Of a stretch of DNA of 64,000 bases, positions 53,256 through 62,030 are shown in pieces. The position numbers and the translations under genes were made by a program. The stretch's first letter is position 1. Each line of letters begins with the position of its first letter. The notes below the pieces were generated by a model. That model worked only from the letters and a program-made list of their open reading frames with translations. It made no database searches and was not told where the DNA came from. Source of the DNA: Sorangiineae bacterium MSr11954 (GTDB taxonomy: Bacteria > Myxococcota_A > Polyangia > Polyangiales > Polyangiaceae); the NCBI GenBank assembly GCA_037157815.1, contig CP089984.1, forward strand, positions 3,521,001-3,585,000. The letters are read 5' to 3'.

Positions 53256-55697
53256 ATGTCCAGCAAGGATGATCAGCCCAAATCCGAGGCGGCCCTTTCG
53301 AGCGAGCTCGCGACACGTGAGCGGGACCCGCAGGCGAGCTTCGCGCTTTTGGGCGAGACCCCCGAGGAGGTCGGGCCGCTCACCATCTCGGTCGACCGCC
53401 GCTCCAAAAAGGCCGCGGGCTTACCGGCGATCGTGCAGACCATGAAGTTCGGCGTGCGCGAAATGGGCGTCGTGCGCACCTTGCGGACCTTCCTCGAGAT
53501 CAACAAGGAGGATGGCTTCGACTGTCAGAGCTGCGCGTGGCCCAGCCCCGACGACAAGCGCAAGATCGCGGAGTTCTGCGAGAACGGCGCCAAGGCGATG
53601 GCGGACGAGCTCACCCGTAAAAAGGTCGAGCCCTCGTTCTTCGCCGAGCACTCGATCGCCGAGCTGCTCGAGCAGTCGGACTACTGGCTCAACGCGCAGG
53701 GACGGCTCACGCAGCCCATGATCAAGCGCGAGGGCGGGACGCACTTCGAGCCCATCACGTGGGGCGACGCCTTCGAGCGCATCGGCGAGAAGCTGCGGGC
53801 GCTCTCGGACCCCAACGAGGCCATCTTTTATACCTCCGGCAAGACCGTCAACGAAGCGGCGTTCCTCTTTCAGCTGCTGGCGCGGCAGTTTGGAACCAAC
53901 AACCTCCCGGACTGCTCCAACATGTGCCACGAGGCCAGCGGAGCCGCGCTCAACGACACGATCGGGCTCGGCAAGGGCACGATCAAGCTCGAAGACTTCG
54001 ACCACAGCGACACGATCCTCATCCTCGGGAACAACCCCGGCACCAACCATCCGCGCATGCTCACGTCCCTCGAGGCCGCGAAGCATCGGGGGGCCACGAT
54101 CGTCTCGATCAATCCGATGCCCGAGACCGGGTTGATGCGCGTGGTGAACCCGAACCCCCAAGATTATTCGAACCCGCTCGAGCTCCCCTTCGCGCTGCTC
54201 GGGGATGGCACCCAGCTCACCGATCTCTATGTGCCCGTAAGGGTGAACGGCGATGCCGCGCTGCTCCAGGGCGTGATGAAGCTCCTGGTCGAGCGCGACC
54301 GCAGAGCCCCCGGCACGGTGATCGATCGCGCCTTCATCGCCGAGCACACGAGCGGCTGGGATGCGTTTGCCGCGGGGCTCGATGCCGCGACCTGGGAGGA
54401 GATCACCGAGAGCAGCGGCGTGGATCGCGCCATGATCGAGGCCCTCGCGGATATCGTCGGCCGCGCCAAGCGCATGATCGTCCTCTGGTGCCTCGGGCTC
54501 ACGCAGCACCCGAACGGCGTCGACAACGTGCGGCAAGTGGTGAATTTGCTCCTGCTCGGCGGTCACATCGGACGGCCGGGCGCTGGGCCATGCTGCGTGC
54601 GCGGCCACAGCAATGTGCAGGGCGATCGCACGATGGGCATCTGGGAACACCCCAAGGAGCCGTTCCTCGCCGCCCTCGATGCGGAGATGGGCATTCGCTC
54701 GCCGCGCGCGCCAGGATACAACGTGGTCGAGACGCTCCACGCGCTCCACGACGGCCGCGCCAAGGTCTTCTTCGCGATCAGCGGCAACCTCTTCTCCGCG
54801 GCCCCCGACACGCACTACACCGCCGAGGCGTTCAAGCGCTGCCCGGTCGTCGTTCACGTCTCGACCAAGCTCCACCGCGGGCACTTGCTCGGCGGCAAGG
54901 AGTCGATCCTCCTGCCGTGCCTCGGCCGCGCCGAACGCGAGATGCATGGGGGTCAGGTGCAGCTCTCGAGCGTGGAAGACTCGATGGGCATCGTCAACCC
55001 GACGCGGGGCCGCGAGGCGCCCATCTCGAGCCACCTCCTGAGCGACACGGAGATCATCGTGCGCATCGCGCAGGCGACCTTCGGCAAAGCAGGCCCCGTC
55101 GACTGGGCACGGCTCCTCGATCACGACCGCGTACGCGATCACATCGAGCGCGTGATCCCGGGCTTCGAGGACTTCAACGCGCGCCTGCGCAAAGGTTACT
55201 TCTATTTGCCCAACGCGCCGCGCGACCGCGTGTTTCGCACCTCCACCGGCAAGGCGAAGTTCTCCACGTGCGGCATCCCCAAGCACGATCTCGCGCCGGG
55301 TGAGCTCTTGATGACCACCGTGCGGAGCCACGACCAATTCAACACGGTGGTCTACGGGCTCAACGATCGGTACCGCGGCGTGTGGGGTGGGCGACGCGTC
55401 ATCTTCGTGAACCCCCTCGATTTGCGCGAGCTGGGCCTCACCGATGGTCAATGGGTCGACATCACGAGCCACTTCGAGGGCGAGACGCGCACGGCGGTCC
55501 GCTTCCGCGCCATCGCGTACCCGATCGCGCGGAGGAGCGCCGCGAGCTACTACCCCGAGGCCAACGTGCTCGTCGCGGTGAGGGCGGTCGCCCGAGAATG
55601 CAACCAGCCCGCCCAGAAGTGCGTGCGCATCACGTTGCGCGCGTCCGAACAGCGTGAGCTCGGTGACGCGCCTGCCGCGCGGATGCTCGGGCCATGA
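53256..55697 (+). CDS. formate dehydrogenase-like molybdopterin oxidoreductase (YdeP/FdhF2 type)
   Basis: 813 residues from ATG 53256; the frame is open upstream but this ATG fits the family start. Molybdopterin oxidoreductase core: FEPITWGDAFERIGEKL, AIFYTSGKTVNEAAFLFQLL, CHEASGAALNDTIGLGKG (with the metal-position Cys), ILILGNNPGTNHPRMLTSLE, GRPGAGPCCVRGHSNVQGDR, and the C-terminal MGD-binding domain (MTTVRSHDQFNTVVYGLNDR). The N-terminal Cys pair (FDCQSCAWP) is not a complete 4Fe-4S site, as usual in the YdeP branch. Its maturation factor FdhD is convergent 3 bp away. Substrate: formate or another small acid/aldehyde, not decided by sequence. Confidence 0.93.
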   Translation: MSSKDDQPKSEAALSSELATRERDPQASFALLGETPEEVGPLTISVDRRSKKAAGLPAIVQTMKFGVREMGVVRTLRTFLEINKEDGFDCQSCAWPSPDDKRKIAEFCENGAKAMADELTRKKVEPSFFAEHSIAELLEQSDYWLNAQGRLTQPMIKREGGTHFEPITWGDAFERIGEKLRALSDPNEAIFYTSGKTVNEAAFLFQLLARQFGTNNLPDCSNMCHEASGAALNDTIGLGKGTIKLEDFDHSDTILILGNNPGTNHPRMLTSLEAAKHRGATIVSINPMPETGLMRVVNPNPQDYSNPLELPFALLGDGTQLTDLYVPVRVNGDAALLQGVMKLLVERDRRAPGTVIDRAFIAEHTSGWDAFAAGLDAATWEEITESSGVDRAMIEALADIVGRAKRMIVLWCLGLTQHPNGVDNVRQVVNLLLLGGHIGRPGAGPCCVRGHSNVQGDRTMGIWEHPKEPFLAALDAEMGIRSPRAPGYNVVETLHALHDGRAKVFFAISGNLFSAAPDTHYTAEAFKRCPVVVHVSTKLHRGHLLGGKESILLPCLGRAEREMHGGQVQLSSVEDSMGIVNPTRGREAPISSHLLSDTEIIVRIAQATFGKAGPVDWARLLDHDRVRDHIERVIPGFEDFNARLRKGYFYLPNAPRDRVFRTSTGKAKFSTCGIPKHDLAPGELLMTTVRSHDQFNTVVYGLNDRYRGVWGGRRVIFVNPLDLRELGLTDGQWVDITSHFEGETRTAVRFRAIAYPIARRSAASYYPEANVLVAVRAVARECNQPAQKCVRITLRASEQRELGDAPAARMLGP

Positions 55698-55700
55698 GCC

Positions 55701-56552
55701 TCACGTGATCCGCTCCGGGCTCGTGTAGACGGTCATGGTCTCGTCGCGGACGAAGCCGGCGAGCGTGATGTTCGCGCGCTTCGCGAGGTCGATCGCGAGC
55801 GACGACGGGGCCGAGACCGCGGCGACGATGGGAACGCCGGCGGAGAACGCCTTCTGCACGATCTCGAAGCTGGACCGGCCGCTGACGACGAGGACCATGC
55901 CCGCACCGGGCAACGCATCGGCGAGGAGGCGCGAGCCTACGACCTTGTCGACCGCGTTGTGCCGGCCAATGTCTTCGTAGGTGGCGATCTCGCGCCCGTC
56001 GAAATCCACGAGCGACACGGCGTGGCAACCGCCCGTCCGGCCGAAGATGGGCTGGCGATCGCGGAGGCTCCGGACGGCGCCCGTGAGGACGCTCCGCGCG
56101 ATGCCAGGATTCGTATGCGCGAGCGGAGCCACCCGCGCCACGAGATCGTCGATCGAGCGGCGGCCGCAGACCCCGCACGCGCTCGTCATCAACGTCCCGC
56201 GGCGCGTAAGCAGCCCCGTCTCGGGATCGATCGGCGGCTTCATGCCGGGAACCAAGGTCACGTCGATCGTGTTCTCCCGCGCCTCGTCGCCCACGCGCCC
56301 GCAGTGGACCACACCGAGGACATCCTTGGTCGATCCGATCACGCCTTCGGCGAACAGGAAGCCGAGGACGAGCTCCCGATCGTGCCCCGGCGTTCGCATG
56401 GTGACGGCGAGCCTCTCGCCGGCGATGCGGATCTCGAGCGGCTCCTCGACGGCGACGTCATCGTGTGCGCTCTCGGGGGGCGCCCGTCCCACGATCCGCC
56501 GCGCCTCGATCGAGCGTATACCCAAGTTCATCATTTGGCGGTGCACGGTCAC
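55701..56552 (-). CDS. fdhD: formate dehydrogenase sulfurtransferase FdhD
   Basis: 283 residues. Family motifs: VAVEEPLEIRIAGERLAVTM, MRTPGHDRELVLGFLFAEGV, SACGVCGR with the active Cys pair, GGCHAVSLVDFDGREIATYE, DIGRHNAVDKVVGSRL. FdhD passes sulfur from IscS/NifS to the molybdenum cofactor of formate dehydrogenases. Convergent with the molybdoenzyme gene at 53256, so the two form a functional unit despite opposite transcription. Confidence 0.96.
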   Translation of the reverse strand: MTVHRQMMNLGIRSIEARRIVGRAPPESAHDDVAVEEPLEIRIAGERLAVTMRTPGHDRELVLGFLFAEGVIGSTKDVLGVVHCGRVGDEARENTIDVTLVPGMKPPIDPETGLLTRRGTLMTSACGVCGRRSIDDLVARVAPLAHTNPGIARSVLTGAVRSLRDRQPIFGRTGGCHAVSLVDFDGREIATYEDIGRHNAVDKVVGSRLLADALPGAGMVLVVSGRSSFEIVQKAFSAGVPIVAAVSAPSSLAIDLAKRANITLAGFVRDETMTVYTSPERIT

Positions 56553-56658
56553 CTCGAAGAGGTAGCACGGCTCGCGCCGAGGTCGCGGGCGATTCGCTGC
56601 ACGCGTCGAGCCGGACCGGCGCGGCCGAAGGGCATTTTTGTTCGGCTTCGCCCCATGG

Positions 56659-56692
56659 TTGACAACTAAATCATTAGTACTAAAATCTTAGT
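56659..56692 (+). promoter_or_regulatory. promoter overlapped by two tandem 14-bp palindromes
   Basis: Consensus -35 TTGACA (56659-56664). The 28 bp after it are two adjacent palindromes with the same half-sites: ACTAAATCATTAGT (56665-56678) and ACTAAAATCTTAGT (56679-56692), i.e. ACTAA-N4-TTAGT twice. The -10 element would lie inside the second copy. This is a classic repressor operator for a small dimeric regulator (TetR, MarR or HxlR types use such sites). No regulator gene is adjacent. Confidence 0.7.
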
Positions 56693-56732
56693 CGTATCCA
56701 GCGACACACCTCCATGAAAGGAAACGGATCCC

Positions 56733-56906
56733 ATGGTCGACCCGAATTCGTCTCGTCATATGCCTCGTCTCGCCGCGCGCGCTTCGCACGCACCTCCCCG
56801 CGACCGTCGGCGGGGGCTCGTGTTTTCGGGCATCGCGGGCGCTTCGGCGCGATCGGGGCAGGGGGCCATGGCGCACGATGCCGGGTGCGGGAACCGAGCG
56901 CGATGA
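56733..56906 (+). CDS. 57-residue leader ORF or gene remnant
   Basis: The ATG at 56733 has AAAGGAAAC at good spacing and lies just downstream of the operator at 56659. The encoded peptide starts MVDPNSSRHMPRLAARASHA and is basic, with no family. Its stop (TGA 56904-56906) overlaps the start ATG of the next gene (ATGA), so it could couple translation. It may be a truncated gene once controlled by the operator. Confidence 0.35.
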   Translation: MVDPNSSRHMPRLAARASHAPPRDRRRGLVFSGIAGASARSGQGAMAHDAGCGNRAR

Positions 56907-57499
56907 TCACCTCGAATCGCCGGCTCGCCCTCTTGTCCGCATTCGTGCTCACGGGGTGCGCCGCGCCCCAAACCTCGCCGCGCGCGCCCGAAGCGCGAGC
57001 CGAGCCGAGCCACGCCGAAACGGTCCCGTCGCCGACCGGTGACATTCACGACTTCGATTTCGAAGTCGGCAATTGGACGCTCGCCAATCGGCGATTGAAG
57101 GCCCGGGGGGTGGGGAGCCAGGATTGGGAGGAGTTCCTGTCGTACAGCCGCGGTACGCAATACCTCGGTGGAATGGTCAGCGTCGACGAGATGACCTTGC
57201 CCTCGAAGGGCTTCTCCGGATTGACGGTGCGCGTCTTCAACCCCACAACGCGCCAATGGTCGATCTATTGGGTCAACAGCAAAGTAGGCCGGCTCGATCC
57301 GCCGCAGGTGGGTGGCTTCAACGGCAACCGTGGTGAGTTCTACGGCGAGGACGAGGACAACGGCCGCCACGTGAAGGTGCGCTACATCTGGATCAAGTCC
57401 GGTCCGGACACCGCGCATTGGGAGCAAGCCTTCTCGTACGACGGCGGCCGCACCTGGGAGACGAATTGGATGAACGAGCTCACGCGCACCTCGCGCTGA
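56903..57499 (+). CDS. lipoprotein, DUF1579-like
   Basis: 198 residues. Lipoprotein signal MITSNRRLALLSAFVLTGC with Cys19. The mature domain FDFEVGNWTLANRRLKARGV, FLSYSRGTQYLGGMVSVDEM, LTVRVFNPTTRQWSIYWVNS, NGNRGEFYGEDEDNGRHVKV, ending WEQAFSYDGGRTWETNWMNE, is the lipocalin/SRPBCC-like DUF1579 pattern for secreted proteins of unknown ligand. Its transcription starts from the palindrome-bearing promoter. Confidence 0.82.
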   Translation: MITSNRRLALLSAFVLTGCAAPQTSPRAPEARAEPSHAETVPSPTGDIHDFDFEVGNWTLANRRLKARGVGSQDWEEFLSYSRGTQYLGGMVSVDEMTLPSKGFSGLTVRVFNPTTRQWSIYWVNSKVGRLDPPQVGGFNGNRGEFYGEDEDNGRHVKVRYIWIKSGPDTAHWEQAFSYDGGRTWETNWMNELTRTSR

Positions 57500-57536
57500 C
57501 CGACGGCGCCCGCAGCGTTGACCGACGGCGCCCGCA
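57493..57536. repeat. 22-bp tandem repeat
   Basis: Two copies of GCGYTGACCGACGGCGCCCG plus CA at 57493-57514 and 57515-57536, overlapping the stop of the upstream lipoprotein gene. One base differs. Confidence 0.85.
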
Positions 57537-57815
57537 TGACGCCGACGCGTTTGGCCGCATCGATGACGCCGCACGCGCCGTTGCATCGTGGGGCCGTGCG
57601 ATTAGCTGCATCGTTCTAGCGAAGCTCCGTTTCAAAAACATAATCTGGCTCCGATGAACTCGGTGGTCCTCCGGCGAGACGGTATTCGCGCCTGGTCGAG
57701 GATCATCGAGCTCGCATGACTTGGCTTTCGACGAGCCGGCTCGTCTTACTCTGCCAATCATCGAAGCTCGCAGCCATACCCTCTATTTCATCCATTGCCC
57801 CAAAGAGGTTGATTC
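57537..57815. other. intergenic region
   Basis: Nothing recognisable between the repeat and the small secreted-protein gene. The sequence becomes AT-richer around 57620-57815, where the next promoter must lie. Confidence 0.35.
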
Positions 57816-58184
57816 ATGAAACGGTTCTCTTTTTCGCTTGCCGTAGCAGCGCTGGCGCTCCTTTCGACGGCCGCCATTACGGCCCACGCCGAGTCGGCAG
57901 ACGATGACTCCGATCCGGGAATTTCGCAGGACTTCGCGGCCGAGTGGGAGGCCAAGGAGTGCCTCTCGGGGAGTCGCCCCGCCTGCTATGCGGCTGCGAC
58001 CGGCCGGCGTGAGGTCTACTTCACGAACCCCGGCACCACCAGCATCCGCGTTTATGCCGTAGGTCGAAAGAACGGGGCCGAAACGGAGCGCAAGGGGCCG
58101 GTCGTCGCGCCGCCTGGGCAGCAGATTCACGTCGGGACGCTGACCTGGGTCAGCGAGCAATACTACGTCGTCTCGGCCAACTGA
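57816..58184 (+). CDS. small secreted protein, unknown
   Basis: 122 residues with a cleaved signal peptide MKRFSFSLAVAALALLSTAA, ending THAES-like (HAESADDD). The mature part is acidic with two Cys (KECLSGSRPACYAAATGRRE) and a beta-type tail (EVYFTNPGTTSIRVYAVGRK; GQQIHVGTLTWVSEQYYVVS). It resembles small secreted proteins of unknown role in myxobacteria; no family claimed. Confidence 0.72.
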   Translation: MKRFSFSLAVAALALLSTAAITAHAESADDDSDPGISQDFAAEWEAKECLSGSRPACYAAATGRREVYFTNPGTTSIRVYAVGRKNGAETERKGPVVAPPGQQIHVGTLTWVSEQYYVVSAN

Positions 58185-58520
58185 TGGCCGCGCCGCGCCG
58201 TCGGCGCACCGAAGACCCTCGGTGCGCCCGCGGCGCGGATCCCTTCGATCCTCGGCGCGCTGAATAAAGACGCGCTCACCGGGCGGGGAGGGCCCTTGGG
58301 GTCATCGCGGCCGATCCGCGGCATACGCTTCGGCGAATGGGGCTGCCAACGACGCGACCAGGCTCGGGCGGCCGCGACCGCCGATCGTCCCGTGTTCATC
58401 ATCCGGTAGGCCGCGGGCGCCCATGTCAACGTGCTGGAGCCGCTCACCGTTTTTTGTGAGACAGTATCGAACACGCTCGTTGGCGCGACATTGGTCATCG
58501 ACCCCCTGCAGGGAGCTCCC
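58185..58520. other. intergenic region
   Basis: No supported gene. Near 58430-58520 lies the leader of the YCII-domain gene; a GAGCC-rich stretch but no clear ribosome site was found for any other frame. Confidence 0.35.
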
Positions 58521-58871
58521 ATGCGATATGCACTCCTCGTCTACGAAACCGAAGCTGGCGTAAAGGGCCGCGGTGATCCCGATTACCAAGCCGCGTACAA
58601 GGCTTACATCGACGCTATCTACGGTTCAGGGGTCGCGATCGCGGGATCCGGGCTTCAAGACGCCGCGACGACCACGACGACCTTCCGGCTCGTCCATGGC
58701 GAGCGCCAGATTCAGGATGGCCCCTTCGCCGATACGAAGGAGCAGCTGGCTGGCTTCTTCTTGATCGATGTCCCCGATCTCGACAAGGCCCTCGAGTGGG
58801 CCGCCCGCTGTCCATCCACGTCCAGAGGGGGGATCGTCGAAATTCGTCTCGCGCTCGAGCAGCCGACGTGA
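58521..58871 (+). CDS. YCII/DGPF-domain protein
   Basis: 116 residues. The DGPF family pattern is clear: MRYALLVYETEAG, AYKAYIDAIYGSGVAIAGSG, QDGPFADTKEQLAGFFLIDV (the DGPF motif), LDKALEWAARCPS, and a final VEIRLALE. These ferredoxin-like proteins are almost always paired with an ECF42-type sigma factor, as here: the stop overlaps the sigma GTG by 4 nt. Possibly a small-molecule binding partner of the sigma factor. Confidence 0.94.
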   Translation: MRYALLVYETEAGVKGRGDPDYQAAYKAYIDAIYGSGVAIAGSGLQDAATTTTTFRLVHGERQIQDGPFADTKEQLAGFFLIDVPDLDKALEWAARCPSTSRGGIVEIRLALEQPT

Positions 58872-60118
58872 CGATGCACCCCGCCGAGCTGGCCGCGCGC
58901 GCGTCGTATGGGCGGCTCCTGTCGATCCTGGCGGTCAAGACGCACGATCTCGCGGGGGCGGAGGACGCGCTCGCCGACGCGTTCCTCGCGGCCTTGACCC
59001 GGTGGCCGGTCGACGGTGTTCCGCGCAACCCCGACGCGTGGCTCCTCACGGCCGCGCGGCGAAGGCTCGTCGACGCGGCCCGCCGGCGACGCACGCGGGA
59101 CGAGAAGCACGTTCTCCTTCAGGTGAACGCCGACGGCGACGCCGCTGCCGATGACGGAGACTTCTTCGGGGACGAGCGTTTGCGCTTGCTCTTCGTATGC
59201 GCGCATCCGTCGATCGACGCGGCCGCACGGACGCCGCTCATGCTGCAGACGGTGCTGGGGCTGGATGCCGCTCGAATCGCGACCGCGCTGCGCGTGGCAC
59301 CGAAGACGATGGGGCAGCGGCTCTGGCGGGCGAAGACCAAGATCCGCGAGCTGCGCATTTCGTTCGACGTGGCCGCGGAGGACCTGCCCGAGCGCTCCTT
59401 CGCGGTGCTCGAGGCGATCTATGCGGCGTTCGGCAGCGGTTGGGAGGATGTGGCCGGCCAGGCCGCGGCATCGCGCGGGCTCACCGAGGAAGCCATCTGG
59501 CTTGCACGCCTCACGGTGCGCCTGCTGCCGGAGGAACCCGAGGCCCGCGGCCTCTTGGCGTTGATGCTGTTTGCGGAGGCGCGCGCGAAAGCACGGCGGG
59601 GGGAAGATGGCGCGTACATACCGCTCACCGAGCAAGATCCATCGCGCTGGGATCCGCGTTGCATCGCCGAAGCCGAGGCCATCCTCAAGGAGGCCGCGCG
59701 CATGGGGTGCGTCGGGTCGCTGCAGCTCGAGGCTGCGGTTCAATCCGCGCACGTCGATGCGCGGCGCTCGGGATCCCGCGATGATCATGGGTTGTCGCTC
59801 CTGTACGAGGCGCTCGTCCAAATGGCGCCGACCCTCGGGGTGCGCGTGGCGCACGCGATCGCCCTGTCGAACACGGAGGGCCCGGCGCGCGGGCTGGAGC
59901 GGCTCGATGCGATCGGATCGGCGCACGACTATCAGCCCTACTGGTCCGCGCGCGCGCACCTGCTCGAGCGGCTCGGCCGGCTCGATGAGGCCCGCGAGGC
60001 CTACAACCGCGCGGCCGGTCTCGCCGAAGAGGACGGCATCCGCCGTTGGCTGCTGGCCAAAAAGCGAGCGCTGGGGGGCACGGCGGGCGCATCGGGCGCA
60101 AACCGCGACGGCGTGTAG
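58868..60118 (+). CDS. ECF42-type RNA polymerase sigma factor with TPR-like C-terminal extension
   Basis: 416 residues from GTG 58868, overlapping the DGPF stop. The sigma2 region (SYGRLLSILAVKTHDLAGAE, DALADAFLAALTRWPVDGVP) and sigma4 (LLMLQT-type end, then LDAARIATALRVAPKTMGQR, LWRAKTKIREL) are followed by the large C-terminal domain typical of ECF42, about 230 residues of helical repeats (EAIWLARLTVRLLPEEPEAR; LHDHGLSLLYEALVQMAP-like; LDEAREAYNRAAGLAEEDGI). ECF42 factors work without an anti-sigma; the tail controls them. Partner: the DGPF protein, which is probably also a target. Confidence 0.93.
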   Translation: MTMHPAELAARASYGRLLSILAVKTHDLAGAEDALADAFLAALTRWPVDGVPRNPDAWLLTAARRRLVDAARRRRTRDEKHVLLQVNADGDAAADDGDFFGDERLRLLFVCAHPSIDAAARTPLMLQTVLGLDAARIATALRVAPKTMGQRLWRAKTKIRELRISFDVAAEDLPERSFAVLEAIYAAFGSGWEDVAGQAAASRGLTEEAIWLARLTVRLLPEEPEARGLLALMLFAEARAKARRGEDGAYIPLTEQDPSRWDPRCIAEAEAILKEAARMGCVGSLQLEAAVQSAHVDARRSGSRDDHGLSLLYEALVQMAPTLGVRVAHAIALSNTEGPARGLERLDAIGSAHDYQPYWSARAHLLERLGRLDEAREAYNRAAGLAEEDGIRRWLLAKKRALGGTAGASGANRDGV

Positions 60119-60199
60119 AAATCGGTCGTCCTGGGGCGACATGGGGTGTGGGACGCCGATCGCGTCCGCACACAACCCATCGAAGGTACCCGGAGGCGA

Positions 60200-60820
60200 A
60201 TGATGAAGCTTTACATGATTCCGTTGTCCCCAAACGTCCGGCGCGTCCAGCTCACGGCGGCCGTGCTCGGCCTCGAGCTCGAGGAAGAGCAGCTCGATTT
60301 CACCAAGGGTGAGCACAAGACCCCGGAGTACCTGGCGCTAAACCCGAACGGCGCCGTCCCAACGCTGGTGGATGGTGATCGGGTGCTCACGGAGTCGCGG
60401 GCCATCATGCACTACTTCGCCTCCAAGAAGCCCGAGTCGGGTCTGATCCCGCGCGACGAAGCGGCGCGCGCCGATGTGACGCGATGGATGTTCTGGGACG
60501 CCTCGCACTTCTGGCCGCCGCTCGTCACGCTGGTGGTCGAGAAGATCGTCAAGGCCATCCTGGGCATGGGCGAGCCGGATCCGCGCAAGATCGAGGAGGC
60601 CATCACGGGCTTCCGCCGCTTCGGCGCTGTGCTCGACCAGCGGCTTCAGGGCAAACCCTATGTCGTGGGCAGCTCCCTGACCCTCGCCGATCTCACGCTC
60701 GCCTGTTCCCTCATGCACGCCAAGCAAACGGGCGCGCCGCTCGGCGAGTTCCCAAACATCGCGTCCTGGTTCGCGCGCATCTGCGACTTGGACGCCTGGA
60801 AGAAGACGAACCGGCAGTAG
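60200..60820 (+). CDS. glutathione S-transferase family protein
   Basis: 206 residues from ATG 60200, preceded by CGGAGG. N-terminal thioredoxin fold (MMKLYMIPLSPNVRRVQLTA; LALNPNGAVPTLVDGDRVLT, then ESRAIMHYFASKK) and helical C-domain (LADLTLACSLMHAKQTGAPL). It ends SWFARICDLDAWKKTNRQ, and exactly this end, including the stop, is copied three more times downstream (60767-60990). Confidence 0.93.
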   Translation: MMKLYMIPLSPNVRRVQLTAAVLGLELEEEQLDFTKGEHKTPEYLALNPNGAVPTLVDGDRVLTESRAIMHYFASKKPESGLIPRDEAARADVTRWMFWDASHFWPPLVTLVVEKIVKAILGMGEPDPRKIEEAITGFRRFGAVLDQRLQGKPYVVGSSLTLADLTLACSLMHAKQTGAPLGEFPNIASWFARICDLDAWKKTNRQ

Positions 60821-60990
60821 ACTGGTTCGCGCGCATCTGCGGCTTGGACGCCTGGAAGAAGACAAACCCGCAGTAGAAACTGGTTCGCGTGCATCTGCGG
60901 CTGGGCGTCTGGAAGAAGACGAACCGGCAGTAGACTGGTTCGCGCGCATCTGCGGCTTGGACGTCTGGAAGAAGACGAACCCGCCGTAAA
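60767..60990 (+). repeat. four tandem copies of the GST gene's 3' end
   Basis: Units of 55-58 bp starting TGGTTCGCGCGCATCTGC at 60767, 60823, 60881 and 60936. The first is the coding end of the GST gene with its stop; the other three repeat it outside the frame with a few base changes (for example GCGACTTGG to GCGGCTTGG). Confidence 0.9.
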
Positions 60991-61143
60991 TCGGTCGCTC
61001 GCCGAGAGCACACTGTGTCCGCGATGCTGGGCGGTCGTGCTCCCATTGCGAGCATGACCGCGAGCTTCGAGCGCGCTTCGTCGCGATGGGGCGTGGCGAT
61101 GGTCAGGGCCCCATCGCGAACGTGCTCGTCCGGAGCCGGCGTT

Positions 61144-61965
61144 TCAAGCCCGAAACGCGGCGGCGTGACGGCGCGCCCAGGTCGCGAAATCGATCGGCGC
61201 GCGGCCCGTCACGCGGCGGATGTCGTCGGTGGTCATGGTGGCGCCGCCTGCCCGGACGTTCCGGTACGCCTCGAGGATGCCCTCCGCATTCCATGGCTCG
61301 TGTCCGGCGCCGTGCAGATCCTGCCGGAGCGCATCCTCCGAAAGGTCGACATAGCGGACCGGATGCCCGGCGGCCTCCGCGAGCACGCGGGCGATGTCTT
61401 CTCCGCGGTGTGCGGCCTCCGCCGTGAGCGTGTAGATCGCCTCGCGATGCGGCTCCGGCGCGCGCGCGACGGCGAGCAGAACGGCCGCGACGTCGTCGAC
61501 GGCGACCTGCGTGATGCGCGCGCCGGCGAGCGGCGCGGGATAGTCGCCGGCGGTGACCGATGTCGCGAGCGCAAGGTTATTCTCCATGAAGAACGTCGGG
61601 CGCACGAATGTCCATGCCAGGCTGCTGGCGCGCAGCCGCTCCTCGCCCGTACGGTGCTGCGCCGCGAAGCGCGTCATGGCCTCGTCGGCGCGGTACCCCG
61701 AGAGCTTCACGACGTGCGTCACCCCCGCCTCCCGGGCCGCGTCGATCACGGCGACGTCGCGCGTGTCTTGATCGCGCAGCGGCGGCGAGACCAGGACCAG
61801 GGTGCGAGCTCCGTCGAGGGCGCGCGCGTACGTCGCGGGATCCGTGAAGTCGAAGGGGATCTCCCCGCGGCGGGCGAGGGGACGGATGGGGAGCCGGAGC
61901 CCCTGGGCCTGGGTTAAAAGTGCGGTGCCGACCTTACCGGTCGGCGCGGTGAGCGCGATGGTCAT
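61144..61965 (-). CDS. NAD(P)-binding NmrA-like protein
   Basis: 273 residues. Rossmann start MTIALTAPTGKVGTALLTQA, then VSPPLRDQDTRDVAVIDAAR, VTHVVKLSGYRADEAMTRFA, FVRPTFFMENNLALATSV and AVDDVAAVLLAVARA. This is the NmrA/SDR-atypical group, lacking the catalytic Tyr-x-x-x-Lys of true SDRs; members sense the NADP redox state or act as reductases. Divergent from the LysR gene at 62031 (about 65 bp between the starts), so it is a likely target. Confidence 0.92.
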   Translation of the reverse strand: MTIALTAPTGKVGTALLTQAQGLRLPIRPLARRGEIPFDFTDPATYARALDGARTLVLVSPPLRDQDTRDVAVIDAAREAGVTHVVKLSGYRADEAMTRFAAQHRTGEERLRASSLAWTFVRPTFFMENNLALATSVTAGDYPAPLAGARITQVAVDDVAAVLLAVARAPEPHREAIYTLTAEAAHRGEDIARVLAEAAGHPVRYVDLSEDALRQDLHGAGHEPWNAEGILEAYRNVRAGGATMTTDDIRRVTGRAPIDFATWARRHAAAFRA

Positions 61966-62030
61966 ACCCGGAGGCTACCCCGCCAAGAAATTCACGAAAG
62001 TTGATGTATGGCAGGTCTATCCTTCACGCC

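Noticed and set aside
53421-55472. A 683-codon minus-strand frame opposite the molybdoenzyme
   Set aside because: Asp/Glu/Arg/His-rich text typical of the antisense of a GC-rich gene; the sense gene is beyond doubt.
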